Part shown: one piece after another, positions 1-12,445 of the stretch
How positions within the stretch are numbered: the first letter of the stretch is position 1
Layout: each line of letters begins with the position of its first letter
Source: Carallia brachiata
Taxonomy: Eukaryota > Streptophyta > Magnoliopsida > Malpighiales > Rhizophoraceae
Reading direction: 5' to 3'
Assembly (NCBI GenBank): GCA_021464245.1
Contig: JADCRB010000109.1
Location: forward strand, 372,001 to 436,000
DNA: 64,000 bases
Position numbers and translations under genes: made by a program
Notes under the pieces: model-generated
The model's input: only the letters and a program-made list of their open reading frames with translations
What the model was told of the DNA's origin: nothing
The model's database searches: none

Positions 1-652
1 CAATCAAAAGGGTGTCTTTAAGCCCAAAAAGTATCTCTCATTGTTCTCTGCACTCTTGTCTTGGAGCAAATCTTCAGTTCTATTAAATTTAAGGGAAAAC
101 TAGGATATAGAAAATATAGCAAAAAAAGTAGATTTTTTGAATTTTTTTTTTGAAATAAAGTCTTAAAATAATACTAAATATATTTAAAATAATACTAAAT
201 ATCTTTGAGATTAATTTTTTAAAAATAAATTTTTAATTATTCATTTATTGTAGACTAAATTTATTTATACAATTATTTTATGACTATTTTCTATATCCCT
301 CAGTGAAACTCATTAAATAAGGCATAAATCAGCAACACCCAACCAGGGAAAATCATCAATTTTTTGACTCTTAAATAAAGCAGATTTCACTATGAAGTTT
401 GCGAGCAGCATTAACCTAAACGCTCTATTATTTCATTATACTAAAAGCTAACAAATTACGAAGCTGAACAAACGAATGCATTCAACGAGATTGGCAAAAT
501 GTCCATACCATAATCATTGTGTGGAAATAAATTCAAACAAGTCTTGCTTGACAGGTGCCACAGGCACACTGTTTCAGCCATTGAAGAAGATAATAGGTGC
601 TGAGGAAAACAAAGAAGAGAGTAGGCACACTGTTTCAAAAACTCACAATTGC

Positions 653-736
653 TCATTTACGTTCTTCAAAATTAGTGGCAACTTCACTAATTGAATCTCT
701 AATCTCATTCAGGAAGTCAAGTGATGCTTGTTTCTT
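653..736 (-). other. Possible degenerate terminal exon
   Basis: On the minus strand a 27-codon open stretch ends in TGA and has protein-like composition (it contains SLDFLNEIRDSISEVATNF). An in-frame TAA lies just upstream and no convincing splice acceptor is visible. If real, it is the C-terminal remnant of a helical protein whose other exons are missing. I do not recognise the family. Confidence 0.15.
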
Positions 737-1286
737 TTATTCTCTCTCTCTGTTTTTTTTTTTTTGTTTTTTGGTTACTTGAGTTTTTGAGTTCTGTCGT
801 TGATTTATATGTTTAATGGGTTTTAAGGAACAAGATTTGCGTTCTAGCTAGAGGAAAAGGGCAAAATCACTAGCGTCTTAAATACTGTAATTCGGTGTAT
901 TGGGTTGATTGTTTACTTGATATTTACCATCAAATATGCCTGCAAATAAATGAGTTGCACGCAGTTTGTATCAATGTTTTGCTTCTCTGCAATGTTGTTC
1001 TGGCTTCTTCCTTACTGTAATGTTCCTGATCTCTAATACCAAATATCTATAATCTGATTATAAAAAAAAAAAAAAAATATATTCTATAATCTGCCAAAAA
1101 TTATGGCCTAGAATCTGCCAAGACCAACCTTAGAAGGAAACAAAATAGGTCCAGGGAAGCTGCCAAATCCGTCTATTGACTTGGGGTTTATACAAGTAAA
1201 AAGAGATTAAAAAAAAAAGAGGGAGAAAGCTTTTGGTATATTAGAACACAGAGGAAGCTTGGCTCCTTTATATATGCTTTCTGCAA

Positions 1287-1366
1287 ATGGCTATGGCTCT
1301 GAATTTAACAAGAGATGCACAGTTATTCGCTCTGATGGATGAACCAGTAGAGAAGCTTACAACCAG
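1287..1366 (+). other. Possible orphan first exon with GT donor
   Basis: An ATG opens 26 codons (beginning MAMALNLTRDAQLFALMDE) and is followed by a plausible donor, CCAG|GTGAGG. A TATA-like tttatatatg lies only about 10-20 nt upstream of the ATG, too close for a normal leader. No matching downstream exon was found. It could be a gene fragment or chance. Confidence 0.15.
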
Positions 1367-2529
1367 GTGAGGTTAGAGCTAAAATTTTAATCGTGGCATC
1401 TTCTCCACATTCAATCTTGGGTGGAGTACAAAATTTTTTAGTGGAGTGTGGTAAAGTTCAATTAAGACTAGAAGTCCAGGTTTTTTTGTACTAGAATGTT
1501 GTTAAATCTCGATTCGAATCGTGGAATCTTACGATTCTACTATTATATATGAAGTCAACGATTTAAATCACAATAGAATCTTTTTAAAATAAGATCATAA
1601 TTGAGTTTTGATCTAAATCGTAAGACCGATAGAGTCTAATTCAATCCTATGATTCTCATTTCTTCTATTATAAGTTTTTGATTTATAACTTATCTTATTT
1701 ATAATAAAAAAATTATAAAGATATGTTTTTATTTAAATTTAAATACTGAATATAAACAAATAAGTAATTGAATAAAAAAATCTCTAATTTAGAAAAAAAA
1801 ATTATTCTCCAACGATTATAAAGATAGATGAAGTTAATTTTCTTTTATTTAAAAATAAAGTTATTATAATTTTTTCATTATTATTGAGTTATTATATACA
1901 AAATACTTAATTTTGAATTATATATAATTAAAATTAATTTATTTTTTATTTTTTTCTTCATTCTTAGTAGAATTTTAGGCTTTTATGATTATATTTTACA
2001 ATTTAATTCTAACATTTCAAATTAATCTTGAGCAGGATTTTGATTTTAAAAACTCTGATTTAAAGTCTAAGATTCAATTCGCGGTACCTACGAACAGAGA
2101 CTCAGTTTGTAGCATACACTGGCATGGCGTATCATGTGGCCAGATTTGTGTAGGAACACGATATCGAGCCAGACCCATGGATTACTTGATTTATTTCTAT
2201 TTGGGCCAAGCCCAAAAGATATATCCACAAAATTTTTTTTTTTTAAAAACAGCAAAAACAAAACAAAAATTGCTGCTGCAGGGGAAGCCATGACTTTTAC
2301 TTTTTAGATGTTGTTAATTAGAGTCTTAGGCTTTCAGAATTTGATCATTCGTTTTGGTCAAATTGGATTGTTCTTAATATTTAATTAGTCGATAATTTTT
2401 GTTTATGTTCATCTAGTGATAAGAACGTTGTAGTAACACAATGATTCAAGTTGACATGTAAACTTAGATTTTAACCCTCAGTTGTCCTCATCCCTCCAAA
2501 TACTGGAGGGATATGCATGTTTTTAGTGT

Positions 2530-2990
2530 TAAATTACTATACTTTTTCACACTTGAGTTTTAAACTTATTTTAGATTTTATTTAAATCTTAAATTTTTTA
2601 ATTTCTTACAAAATTAATCCATCCGATTGATAGAAAGTAGTCAATCCGTTAATCAACGATTTTGACCTAACAAAAATTATTTAAAAAAGATTAAGTACAT
2701 AAATTAAATATTTTTATATATAAATATACAAATTAAATATTTTTTATCACTAAATACACAAATTAAAGTGTGTATTTATTGATAAAAAATATTTAATTTG
2801 TGTATTTAATCTTTTTAAACAAATTTCATTAGATCAAACTCATTGACTAATAGATGATCATTTTTGAGCAATTGATATATTAATTTAGTATAAAATTAAA
2901 AAGTTTGAATTTAAATAAAATTTTACAAAAAATTTAAAACTTAAATATAAAAAAATAAAAAAATTTAAAACTAAAAAAAAATAAATATTC
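2530..2990. repeat. AT-rich foldback (MITE-like) element
   Basis: The two halves are imperfect inverted copies meeting near 2765. The left arm contains 'gattttatttaaatctta', 'gattaagtacataaatt' and 'caaattaaatattttttatc'; the right arm carries their complements in reverse order. No coding capacity. Exact ends and target duplication were not resolved. Confidence 0.5.
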
Positions 2991-3699
2991 CTAATATCAA
3001 ATAAACTCCCTCTAACAATTTGATAAAAAAGAACTAATTTTTGGCTTGTCAACCCGAATAGTCATGTCCCTAATTGCCACGTTGATGTTAATAAAGAAGT
3101 TGTAACCACGGTTATCGATTTGTTCCCCTTAACTAAATTCTAAAAGTTGGAAACTTAAACTGATAAAAGTTAAAGTACGCAGCCGAAGAGCTTTCAGCCG
3201 TACTTCTCAAAGTTCGAGGCTCAAAAAGACCAGAATTAAAGCACACAACCCAAATTAATTAAATCTAAAAAATTGGCATATTGAGATTGGGTATTTATTT
3301 TATTGATTAAAGAGAGTATCTCTTAATTACAAAATGATGGATTCAATTCTTATAAATTTTATTTTTTTCTCTCATTATATGTTCAATAAGATTTATTGTA
3401 AATCAAAAAAAAGAAAATTGGCATCCCAAACTTGTATTTATCCCATGTTATTGTAAGTTTAGAGAGAGAGAGAGAGACGAGGGGTGTGTGTGAGTCATGC
3501 TTATGAGGGTACATTTAAACCTTTGTGCCATTGGTGAAATCTCATTATAAGCCCTCTGTCCACAATAGGCAGTCAAAACTTGCTCATCCCATTGGTCTTC
3601 TCTCTGCCGGTTTGATCCATTATTTCTATTATGATTATGATCATTACTATTATTACTATAGTCAGTTGTTCCTTATTAATTTTGTTTTATGCCATGTGA

Positions 3700-6600
3700 G
3701 CATTTTTTTTTTAAGCAACCATGTGTGCATTACATAATAGAAAATAGGAGGTCAGCAAAATAATTAGGAGTTATTAGTCCACTTTTTCCTCCCCAAGCAA
3801 ATGGGCCAAATAATGTTATCCCAGAATCCCAAATGGGAGACAAAAAGAATTTTCCAAGAGCTACTTTGTCCTCATTTTGGGGAGAAGGATCAAAAGTGTC
3901 GAGTGACAAAATTGTGTGCTTATGCACTATGTATTTGTTTTGAGTAGTCCATTCCATAGTCCCACAGAGCTTTGCTTCCATGACAAAAAGAAAGAACTTG
4001 TTGATCCTCATCATGGCCTGGCCAAATTAAAGCCTAAAAAACCAAATTGTTTGGTACAAAGTACAAACTTGTGCTGCTTGACCACATTTCTCTCCCTCTT
4101 AAAAGTTCTTTTTTTTTTTTGCTTTAAGCTTGTGGGCAAAGATTAAAGAAAACTCCATTGAATCTGTATGTATATTAGTATTATTGAAACTGATAAAAAA
4201 ATTGATATTTTGTTTATGCAGCGACTGCATAATTTTAAGAAAATTACAAAATTCTTATTTCAACTAGATCATCTCTTTCTTAATTGTAAGAATATTAAAG
4301 ATTTTCATGCTAACTAGAGTAATAATTATAGTTAAAAACCTAAAATATAGTACAATTAAAAAAGAATACCTTAAACAAGTAGAAAACTATAGTAAATAAA
4401 TTACAATAGAACATGAGATTTTATATTGTTGTTATTTCTACTTGTTTAGTTTAATTCAATAGTATTTCACATTAGTTTAAAACTTTTATAAAATTAAAAT
4501 TTATGTTGTATAAATATTAATAAATTTGGTTTCTCTTCGAAGATTATCATATTATGGTAACAATTATAGTTAAAAATTCTATTTACTTAATTATGATCTA
4601 ACATATATGACAACTTACTCAATTCATGTTAGTAATTATTCAAATTTGTCTAAAATCTGCACAATATAAATATGTATAATTAATAAAAATACTAGGAAAA
4701 GTAAAAATAATTCCAAAAAAATACCAAACTTTTCCTTTTGTTTTCAGAGAGAGAGAGGGAGAAAAAATATTCTATATTTTTCTTTTCTTCTTACAAAGGA
4801 AAACAATACTCAAATTTAAGTGTCATCTTATTTTTCTCCCTTTAAATAAAATTCAAGTTAAAATATACCTCTCAACAATTATAAAAAAACTCGTGAATTA
4901 ATTAAACAAGAATTCATGTGATTGATCAGGTGGCAAAGTAAGTTGAGTTGGCATGTATTTTGCCTCACGATTACTCCATGAAGGCTATCCGATCCAAATC
5001 TCTTACCATTAACATGTTAAAATAAAGTATTAACGAAAAATAAAATTCAACGAAAATAAGTGGATCAAATGCAGATATATAACATTGTTAGGATCATTGA
5101 TTATATATTTATAGTCACACTCAATTGCATAAGTTTAACTAACGAATAACAATTTAGATCAATAGTCCAATTAATGATTATAATAACATAATATCATTTA
5201 CAACAGTCTCGAGAGAAACTTTGGTATATATAATCTATAATAAAGCACAGATATCAAAATCACCACCAAAACTTTGAGTAAGTACTTTGTCCCTCTATAA
5301 TTCACCTTTTACTTCAAGCGTTAAAGTTTATATAAATGTACACTTTTTAGAATTATTGTCTATGTGAAATTATGTCAAAAAAAAAGTCTATGTGAAATGT
5401 ACACCTCATAGTTACTAAAAGATGTTGTTTCCGTTAAAATATATATAATTTTAATATTGATTACATACAACAAATTTGATTACATTTTGTCATTTCTAAA
5501 ACCCCAATCTACATCCAAACTGTCATGAGAAATTTTTTAAAAAATAGTACTTATTTATCATTTTTTTCTCTTCTGTCTTTGGCCAATTTTGAATATTCTT
5601 TACTTGTGTCAAGCAATCGCCACTCACAAACCACATATGGGTACGTAATTGAGTCGATTAGTTAATTATAGTAACTTGGGATTATTTATTTATTTATTTA
5701 TTTGTCGGTAGAGGACATAGTAACCTATTACTAGAGAAGAGGATAAATGAGAGAGAAGACTGAAGTTCGAATCCTAAATCTCTAATTGGATATTTACACT
5801 TCAAAACTTCTCGGTGGTATTGGCAAGTGCTGCTACAACTAATAGATACAAAAATTACCGAAGCGGAATTTTTCGGAAATCCAAGTTTAAGGCATCGAAT
5901 CTTCCTCGGCTAAAGGATCGGTTTGCTACAATCTTTGCTCTAATTGAATTAACAGTCAGGATCTACGCAATTAGGCCTTACTACAACGGTAGCGTTAAAC
6001 ATAGAGAGAGAGTGTGTGTGCCTTAGCGTTCAACACAGAGAAAGACAACGTGTGCGTGTTAAACCTTGTATTGTAGTAGAACTATAATGTGACAAGGGAA
6101 TGCGAAATGTCAAGATAAATCAAAGCTAAAATTCCCATAAACAAGTCGAATCACACAAAAATGGTTCCTTTGCATTTGCTATCAAATGTTCTAAATCTAT
6201 CCACTAATTTCCTCCCTTCCTACATGACCATCACTTTCATTTAAATAAGATAGAGTCTATTTTTATTAAATAAAATAAATAAATAAAATAAGAGTCATAG
6301 TTCAAAACCCAACAAAACGAAAATAGTATTAAAATCAGACAATGAGATTATATAATAAGAACGCCCATACATATCCCAAGTTTTTTGTCCTGAAAAATGT
6401 TCCGGGCGAAATTAGAATTGTTATTTTTGAAACGTAAAAATAATAAATATTTTAAAAATATTAGTAGTGATTTAAAAAATAACAATCGCCGTTTCAATCG
6501 GGACAAATCTCAGGATACAAATTACCAGGACACCAATTTTTATTCATATAATAATATCCATTTTGCTAAGTTATAGGTAAGAAAATTAGAATTGCCACTA

Positions 6601-6840
6601 ATATCCTCAAACATCAAATATCAGTTTTGATAAAAGTCTGATAATCATTAGAGCTTGATTATATAACCAAACTAAAAAGTTATTCAGATAGTATTTAGAC
6701 AATATTTACGCTACAACAAATAATATAGTTTCTACAATTATGATAAAAAAATATAAATTAAAAAAATTAATATTATTTTTTGATATCACATTTTATTATT
6801 ATTGTATTTGTATAAAATATACAAATTATTGCAATCTCGA
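3700..6840. repeat. Copy 1 of a thrice-repeated non-coding segment
   Basis: This segment recurs, diverged, at 8700-12445 and 14400-17479. Shared landmarks include a block with 'ggagttattagtcca' (3768, 15495), 'ttttcatgctaactagag' (4302, 15990), 'tactccatgaaggctatcc' (4974, 10104, 16818) and 'gtctttggccaatt' (5575, 10620). A further block, 'aataatatccattttgct', is shared with copy 2 (6549, 12146). It leads directly into the 3' end of the F-box gene at 6895. Short open frames inside (such as 5814-6026) are not conserved between copies. Confidence 0.7.
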
Positions 6841-6894
6841 AATTAACGGAATAACTTTTTGTTTGGGCATAAACATTTACTAAAATCACTATCA

Positions 6895-8112
6895 CTACAA
6901 ATAGTCATCACTATCACTGTTACTTGTTTCATCTCCTGCACTGTTTCCCACCAATTCTTCATCACCATCACTTGTTTCATCTCCTGCATTATGTTGTTTA
7001 TCGAGTAACGCAAGGCTTTCCTCAAAGCAACCAAGAAAGCAACAATAAACTAGGATGTCCCGAATTCCGAGTTGCTTAATTTCTCCGCTGATCAAGTCCA
7101 CTGAAACTAACTCTCCTCCGCTTTGCACTACTATTACTTCTCTACTGTTGCGTAACCTCAATACCTTTGGCATAGGATCGAACGGCATAACGCCAACCTT
7201 GGTCCACGATGATGATCCTGCCGCACTATATTCATTCATCACCCAGAATTGATACTGTGGAATACCATAAGCCCTATACGATTCGACAAGATGAACCAAA
7301 GCAATTGAGGAATCTCCATATGCCACAGCAGATACGTTTAGAATGTCATCTGAACAATCATCAGGAACTGAAATCTCACATAAGAACTCATCGGCAAGGT
7401 CGAATACAAGAACCCGCCCGTTCCTGTTCATGTGATCAGATGCTAACCAATGGACCCTCCCATTTGTATAAACTGGAGAACTGAGATCAGAGATGTCATA
7501 TTCAGGTTCAAAATCTGATGGGGTCTTCCAAAAACCCGAGTTAAGCGAAAAAACCTCGACTTTCAATACGGCGGCCACCCTCACGTTCACTACTTTGTAA
7601 TCTTTCGCGCGAGAATCAAAGCCAAACCCCTTATAGTTATATCCAAATAAGAGTGATTGGGACTTTGACGTGAGTTTAGGTTTGGGGAGAGTTATGAGCT
7701 TTCCAAGGGAGGGATTCCAAAGGAAGAACTTTTCAACTGGATAAACAGGCAAATCAGCAAGGCAAACTAAACCATTGCAGGAACCAATGATCACAAATAC
7801 CGATAAATTCGGTCTACGCGGAGGGCGAGGCAACCGCATGTAACAAGTAAAACTTTGGTCATTAAGATGGAGAGAGTAGTGCTCGCTTTGGCGGATGGAA
7901 GAGTAGCGGAGAAAGAAGAGCTGCTGGCCTTTGGCAGAGGAAACTGATCGACTGATGTGGGTGGAGACAAAGGTCGAGCTTTTGATGAGAGAAAGCCATG
8001 ACTTGCAGACGCACATGCATTGCAAGACAGATTTGACGGGAAGCCTGTACAAAATTTCGAGCTGTAATTCTTCTGGGAGGCATGCGGGGACAAGCACTTT
8101 CTTAGGATCCAT
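6895..8112 (-). CDS. F-box protein with F-box-associated domain (single exon, intact)
   Basis: A 405-aa protein. The F-box spans about residues 12-51 (LPEELQLEILYRLPVKSV..., then CVCKSWLSLI), the part that binds SKP1 in an SCF ubiquitin ligase. An FBA-type domain follows: IGSCNGLVCL near 109-118, FLWNPSLGKLITLP near 130-143, GFGFDSRAKDYKVV near 162-174, and EVFSLNSGFWKT near 186-197. Length and order match the plant F-box/FBA family, whose members recruit substrates for ubiquitination. The last 30 residues are acidic and contain an internal duplication (GDETSDGDEE / GDETSNSDSDD). The ATG is the first in frame and directly precedes the F-box. A remnant of a second copy's 3' end lies at 12255-12445. 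The substrate is unknown. It resembles genes A-E only in the generic domains and lacks their coiled-coil exon. Confidence 0.9.
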   Translation of the reverse strand: MDPKKVLVPACLPEELQLEILYRLPVKSVLQCMCVCKSWLSLIKSSTFVSTHISRSVSSAKGQQLFFLRYSSIRQSEHYSLHLNDQSFTCYMRLPRPPRRPNLSVFVIIGSCNGLVCLADLPVYPVEKFFLWNPSLGKLITLPKPKLTSKSQSLLFGYNYKGFGFDSRAKDYKVVNVRVAAVLKVEVFSLNSGFWKTPSDFEPEYDISDLSSPVYTNGRVHWLASDHMNRNGRVLVFDLADEFLCEISVPDDCSDDILNVSAVAYGDSSIALVHLVESYRAYGIPQYQFWVMNEYSAAGSSSWTKVGVMPFDPMPKVLRLRNSREVIVVQSGGELVSVDLISGEIKQLGIRDILVYCCFLGCFEESLALLDKQHNAGDETSDGDEELVGNSAGDETSNSDSDDYL

Positions 8113-8170
8113 TGCTAGAGAATTGAATAAAAGTCTTAATTAGTACAAGTTTTGCTGGGTTCCCATTTAT

Positions 8171-8455
8171 TATTCTCCTAATTATAAGCAAAACGTGACC
8201 CTATCTAACCTATTTGGAGACGGTATAATAATTATACTTATGTTTCACTATAATTCTATCTTAAGTAGCATAAAATATCCACCAAATTAATTTAACGACA
8301 TATATATTATTCTCCTAATTATAAGCAAAACGTGACTCTATCTAACCTATTTGGAGACAGTATAATAATTATATCTATATTTCACTATACTTCTAAATAT
8401 TAATCTTAAGTAGTATAAAATATATATGTAATTGATCCAACGACATATATATATA
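8171..8455. repeat. Tandem duplication of ~140 bp upstream of the F-box gene
   Basis: Two direct copies (about 8171-8308 and 8309-8455) each start with 'attctcctaattataagc' and include 'cctatttggagac' and 'gtataataattata'. They lie within 350 bp upstream of the F-box start codon, so both are in its likely promoter region. They differ by scattered substitutions and a small indel. Confidence 0.75.
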
Positions 8456-8699
8456 TATTTTTATATTTTTAAATTTAATCATTTAATCAATCATATTACT
8501 TTGGTGCTACCTTAATACTATTTAAGGATTTACCGAGTACTGTCTAATATAATCTCCTAAATCTTAACAAATTAGAATAAGATGAGAAATCTTTTTCTCT
8601 TATAATTTTTTTGTTAATTGACTCTGACTGAAACTCAAATTTAAAACTTTTAATCTTATAAACAATTCTTGTTAGTTTAGTAAGCCGAAGCTTATTGTT

Positions 8700-11600
8700 T
8701 GCGTAAGATCGGAAATCTTCGATAAGCCGTTTGAAAGAAAATAAGAGGGAGCAAGTACAGTAACCCACACAAGAATGATAAGAACGCCGCCAGAACAAGG
8801 AAAATTAGTCAAGAGCAACAACACAAATTCAAGTGGACGACTTTGACTATTAAATTTACATCTCAAAAACAATAAACACTACCAAGCAATATTGAAGATG
8901 CATACAGAAAAAGCCATTTGTAGCCTCTCCCTCATTTATCTGATCCTTTGATCTTCCTAACTCATAAAAAAGTTCGTCTAAATGTCCACTATAGTACTTC
9001 TAATCACATCCAATTGCAAAAATTTATTTTCGCACTTAAATACACTAAATTAGAAGCCAAAAAAAAAAACTACAATTGAAACCAAAGCAAAAAGAAGAGA
9101 AAAAAAAAAGTTTTTCTTTTAGCATCATGGAGTTAATTATTGATTATTCAAGCAATTAGGATCGCAAGGGTGAGGGAATTGCTCAAAAATTTTCTGAATT
9201 AAGGTTCATGCGTGGGGGGCTTGAGATAGTTGTCCATCACTGCTTACATGGAACTAATGTACCTGACATCGACGAACAAAAGAAACTGTGAAAAATATGA
9301 ATCTTTAACTCTCAATGAAAAAGTTGAACTTGCTTCGACCGCAAAAAAAAAAAGGTTGAATTTGACATTGTATATTGCGCAAAAGAAACTAATGTGATTA
9401 TATTTAACTCTCAACGAAAATATGAATCCTAAAACATAGTACAGTTCTAAAATAATACCTTAACCAAGTAAAAAACTATCTAGTCAATTAATCATTATAA
9501 AAAATGTTGTATAATGGAAAAAATATAATAGAACTTGGCATTGTATATTGTTGTTATTTCTAACAGTTTAGTTTAATTCAATAATATTTTACATTAATTC
9601 CAAATTTTATAAAATTTAAATTTATTTTCTGTAAATATTAATAAATTTGGTTTCTTTCCGAAAAGGTCCTTCTTATAATAAGAATTATAGTTAGAAATTC
9701 AATTTACTCAATTATCATCTAACATAGATGACAATTTACTCAATTTTTGTTAATGATTATTTAAATTCGTTTAAACTCCACACAATGCAAATATGTATAA
9801 TTAAGGATGAAAAAGGAAAAAAGAAAAATAATTCTAAAAAAATTACTGTTAAATTTCTCTTTTTGTTTTCTTAGAGAGAGAGAGAGAGAGAAGAGAATGT
9901 TTCTATATTTTTGTTTTATCTTTTCAAAAGGAAAACAATACTCAAAATTAAGTGTCTTTTTGCTTATCTACCCTTTAAATAAAATTCAAGTTGAAATATA
10001 CCTCTCAAAAAATATAACAAACTCTCAATTAGTTAAACAAGAATTCCTGTGCTTGATCAGGTGGCAAATTAAGTTGAGTTGGCATGTATTTCCCACATGA
10101 TTTACTCCATGAAGGCTATCCGATCCAAATCTCCTACTATTCACATGTACGTTCAATAAAGTATCAACGAAAATAAAATATCAATGAAAATAAGCGGAAC
10201 AGATACATATACATAACCTTATTATGATCATTGATTATATATTTATCGTCACGCTCAATGTATAACTATAATTAAGGAACAAGGATTCAGGTCAGTAATT
10301 AGCAATTAATGATTATAATAACATAATATCGTTTAGGACTGTCTCAAGACCTTGTCCCTCCATAGTTCACTGTTCACATCATGCGTTAAAATTTATATAA
10401 AATGGACAGACACTTTTTACAATTATCTACGCGAAAAGTATACCTCATAATTTCAAAAAGATATTGTTTTGGTTAAAATTTATATAATTTTAATATTAAT
10501 TACATACAAAAATTTGATTATTTTTTAAAATTTCTAGAATATTAATCGAGTTGCATCCAAACTGTCATGAGAGATTTTTAAAAAATAGTACTCATTAATC
10601 TTTTTTTTTTTTTTTTTTTGTCTTTGGCCAATTCGTGTTAAACAATTTTTGGTGCCTTAGACGAATTTTGAATATTCTTTACTTCTGTCAAGCAATCGCC
10701 ACTCACAAACTACATATAGGTACGTAAATTAGTCGATTTGTTTTAAAAAAGAAAAACCATTATAGTGGAAATTTCCAAAGTGGGTACAAGAATTTCCAAA
10801 GTGGAAATTTCCGGAATTAATTAAAGTTTAAGGTGTTGAATTTCCCTGGGCTAGACAATCGGTTAGCAACAATCTTTGGTCTAACTGAATTATCAATCAG
10901 GATCTACGCAATTAGGCCTCACTACAACGGAAGCGTTCAACACATAGAGAGAGTATGTGTGCGTGCGTGTTGAAACCCTGTTTTGTTGTAGAACTATAAT
11001 GTTAGAAGGGAATGAGAAATGTAAAGAAGATGGTCAAATGGCAAAGCTAAAATTCCTATAAACAAGTCAAATCATACAAAAATGGTTCTAAATCTACCCG
11101 CTGATTTCCATACATCCTAATTCCAGATCATCACTTTCATTTTGATAATATAGAGTCTGGTTTTACCAAATAGATAAATAAAAGTCATAGCTCAAAGTTC
11201 AAACAAAGCAAAAAAAGAAAAAAATAACACTCAAAGTAATAGTTTAATTGTAAGAAGGCGTGTTTCCGTGTTGATAATTTAGATTTGAGTTCCGCATCGG
11301 TATTGTACCCTAAAAAAATGCTAAGTGATTGCTTCTGCAGTTTAAAGACACTGATGAGGCAATGAATTCCAGATTCGGCAATCCTGTGTTTTCTAGCAAT
11401 AGAGTCTCGTTCGGTCTCATTAATGCTCGGGTGGTGGGTTAAATGAGGTGTTCCAACATAGTTACTCTAACATTGACCCGTAAGTGTGATGACTGGTGTA
11501 TCCGTAATGCACATTTTCTCTGTTCAAAGAAAAATAAAACAAAGCGAAAATAGTATTAAAATCAGACAATTAGATTCAATCACTTAATAATTAGGGTGTT

Positions 11601-12254
11601 TAAAAAAATCAAAAATTTCAGTTAATAAAAAAATTAAATCAAATTGAACCGAATTTTAAGTTAACAAATTTATTTTATAATTAGTTAATTAAACAAATAA
11701 AAATCAAAACTTTTAGTTTAATTTCAGTTTCTAATATTAAAAAATAGTTAACAAAACCAAACTGAAATATTATTATATATATATATATATATTAATTTTT
11801 TTCTAATAATAGAAAAAATATTACTAATATAACAATTGTTAACAAATAAATATTAATAATATTATTATATTTCAAATAATTATTATTTATTTTTTATATA
11901 TAATGATAGTTATATTTTTAAAATATATATATATCAAAAATATATATTTTGTTTACATTTAGATTATAATTTTAAATTTTTTTGTTATTAAATTCAATTA
12001 AGTGAACTATTTACCGAAACAAATTGAATTTTTAATTAATGAATTTCATTTCGGGAACATTTTACAATTTTATATAACCGAAATTTCAGTTCGTGAACAG
12101 TTAAAATGATTAATTCAGTTAACTAAATCGTGAATACCCCTTTTAATAATATCCATTTTGCTAAGTTATAGGTTACAAAATTAGAGTTCTTACAAATATG
12201 CGCCAACACCAAAAATTGGTTTTGAGATATAAGCCCTGTAATCACAGTCACTTA
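8700..12254. repeat. Copy 2 of the thrice-repeated segment
   Basis: The left part (8700-9330, beginning 'gtaagatcggaaatctt') matches 14400-15010. From about 9410 to 11215 it matches 4310-6340. The module at 3700-4300 is missing here. Two extra pieces interrupt it relative to copy 1: about 11222-11535, of unknown type, and 11588-12141, hAT-like. No gene is encoded. The copy ends in the F-box gene remnant at 12255. Confidence 0.65.
11588..12141. mobile_element. Non-autonomous hAT-like insertion
   Basis: It interrupts copy 2 of the local duplication and is absent from copy 1. The left end reads 'agggtgtttaaaaaaatc' and the right end, reversed, 'aaaaggggtattcacgat'. These are imperfect inverted ends of the GGGGTGTT type common in plant hAT elements. 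The interior is AT-rich and non-coding. The target duplication was not resolved. Confidence 0.4.
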
Positions 12255-12445
12255 TCACAATGAATTACAATCATTATCATTATCACTTGTTTCTATCTCC
12301 AGCACTATTTCCACCAATTCTTCATCGCCATCACTTGTTTCATCTCCTGCACTATGCTGTTTATCGTGTAAGGCAAGGATTTCCTCAAAGCAACCAAGAA
12401 AGCAACCAAAAATCCCGCTATCCCAAATTCCAGGTTACAGCACCA
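12255..12445 (-). pseudogene. 3'-end remnant of an F-box gene
   Basis: This stretch aligns with the last ~190 bp of the F-box gene at 6895-8112. Translated on the minus strand it gives FLGCFEEILALHDKQHSAGDETSDGDEELVE, printed here as two landmarks: FLGCFEEILALHDKQ and AGDETSDGDEELVE. A frame change after EELVE then disrupts the acidic tail. Everything upstream, including the F-box and FBA domain, is missing. It marks where a second F-box gene once ended in the copy-2 segment. Confidence 0.8.

Larger units (their letters stand above)
1..2520. other. AT-rich intergenic DNA, no supported gene
   Basis: No reading frame here looks like a complete gene. Two short stretches look faintly exon-like and are listed separately (653-736 minus, 1287-1366 plus). 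The stretch from about 1495 to 2095 begins and ends with sequences related to 'gttgttaaatctcgattc' and 'taagattcaattcgcgg'. These resemble the ends of the inserted element seen at 35911-37142 and 54590-55295, so it may be a diverged relative. The rest is homopolymer-rich, AT-rich DNA. Confidence 0.4.

Noticed and set aside
5814..6026. A 70-codon open frame in the first repeated segment
   Set aside because: The matching region of copy 2 (about 10800-10950) does not keep the frame.
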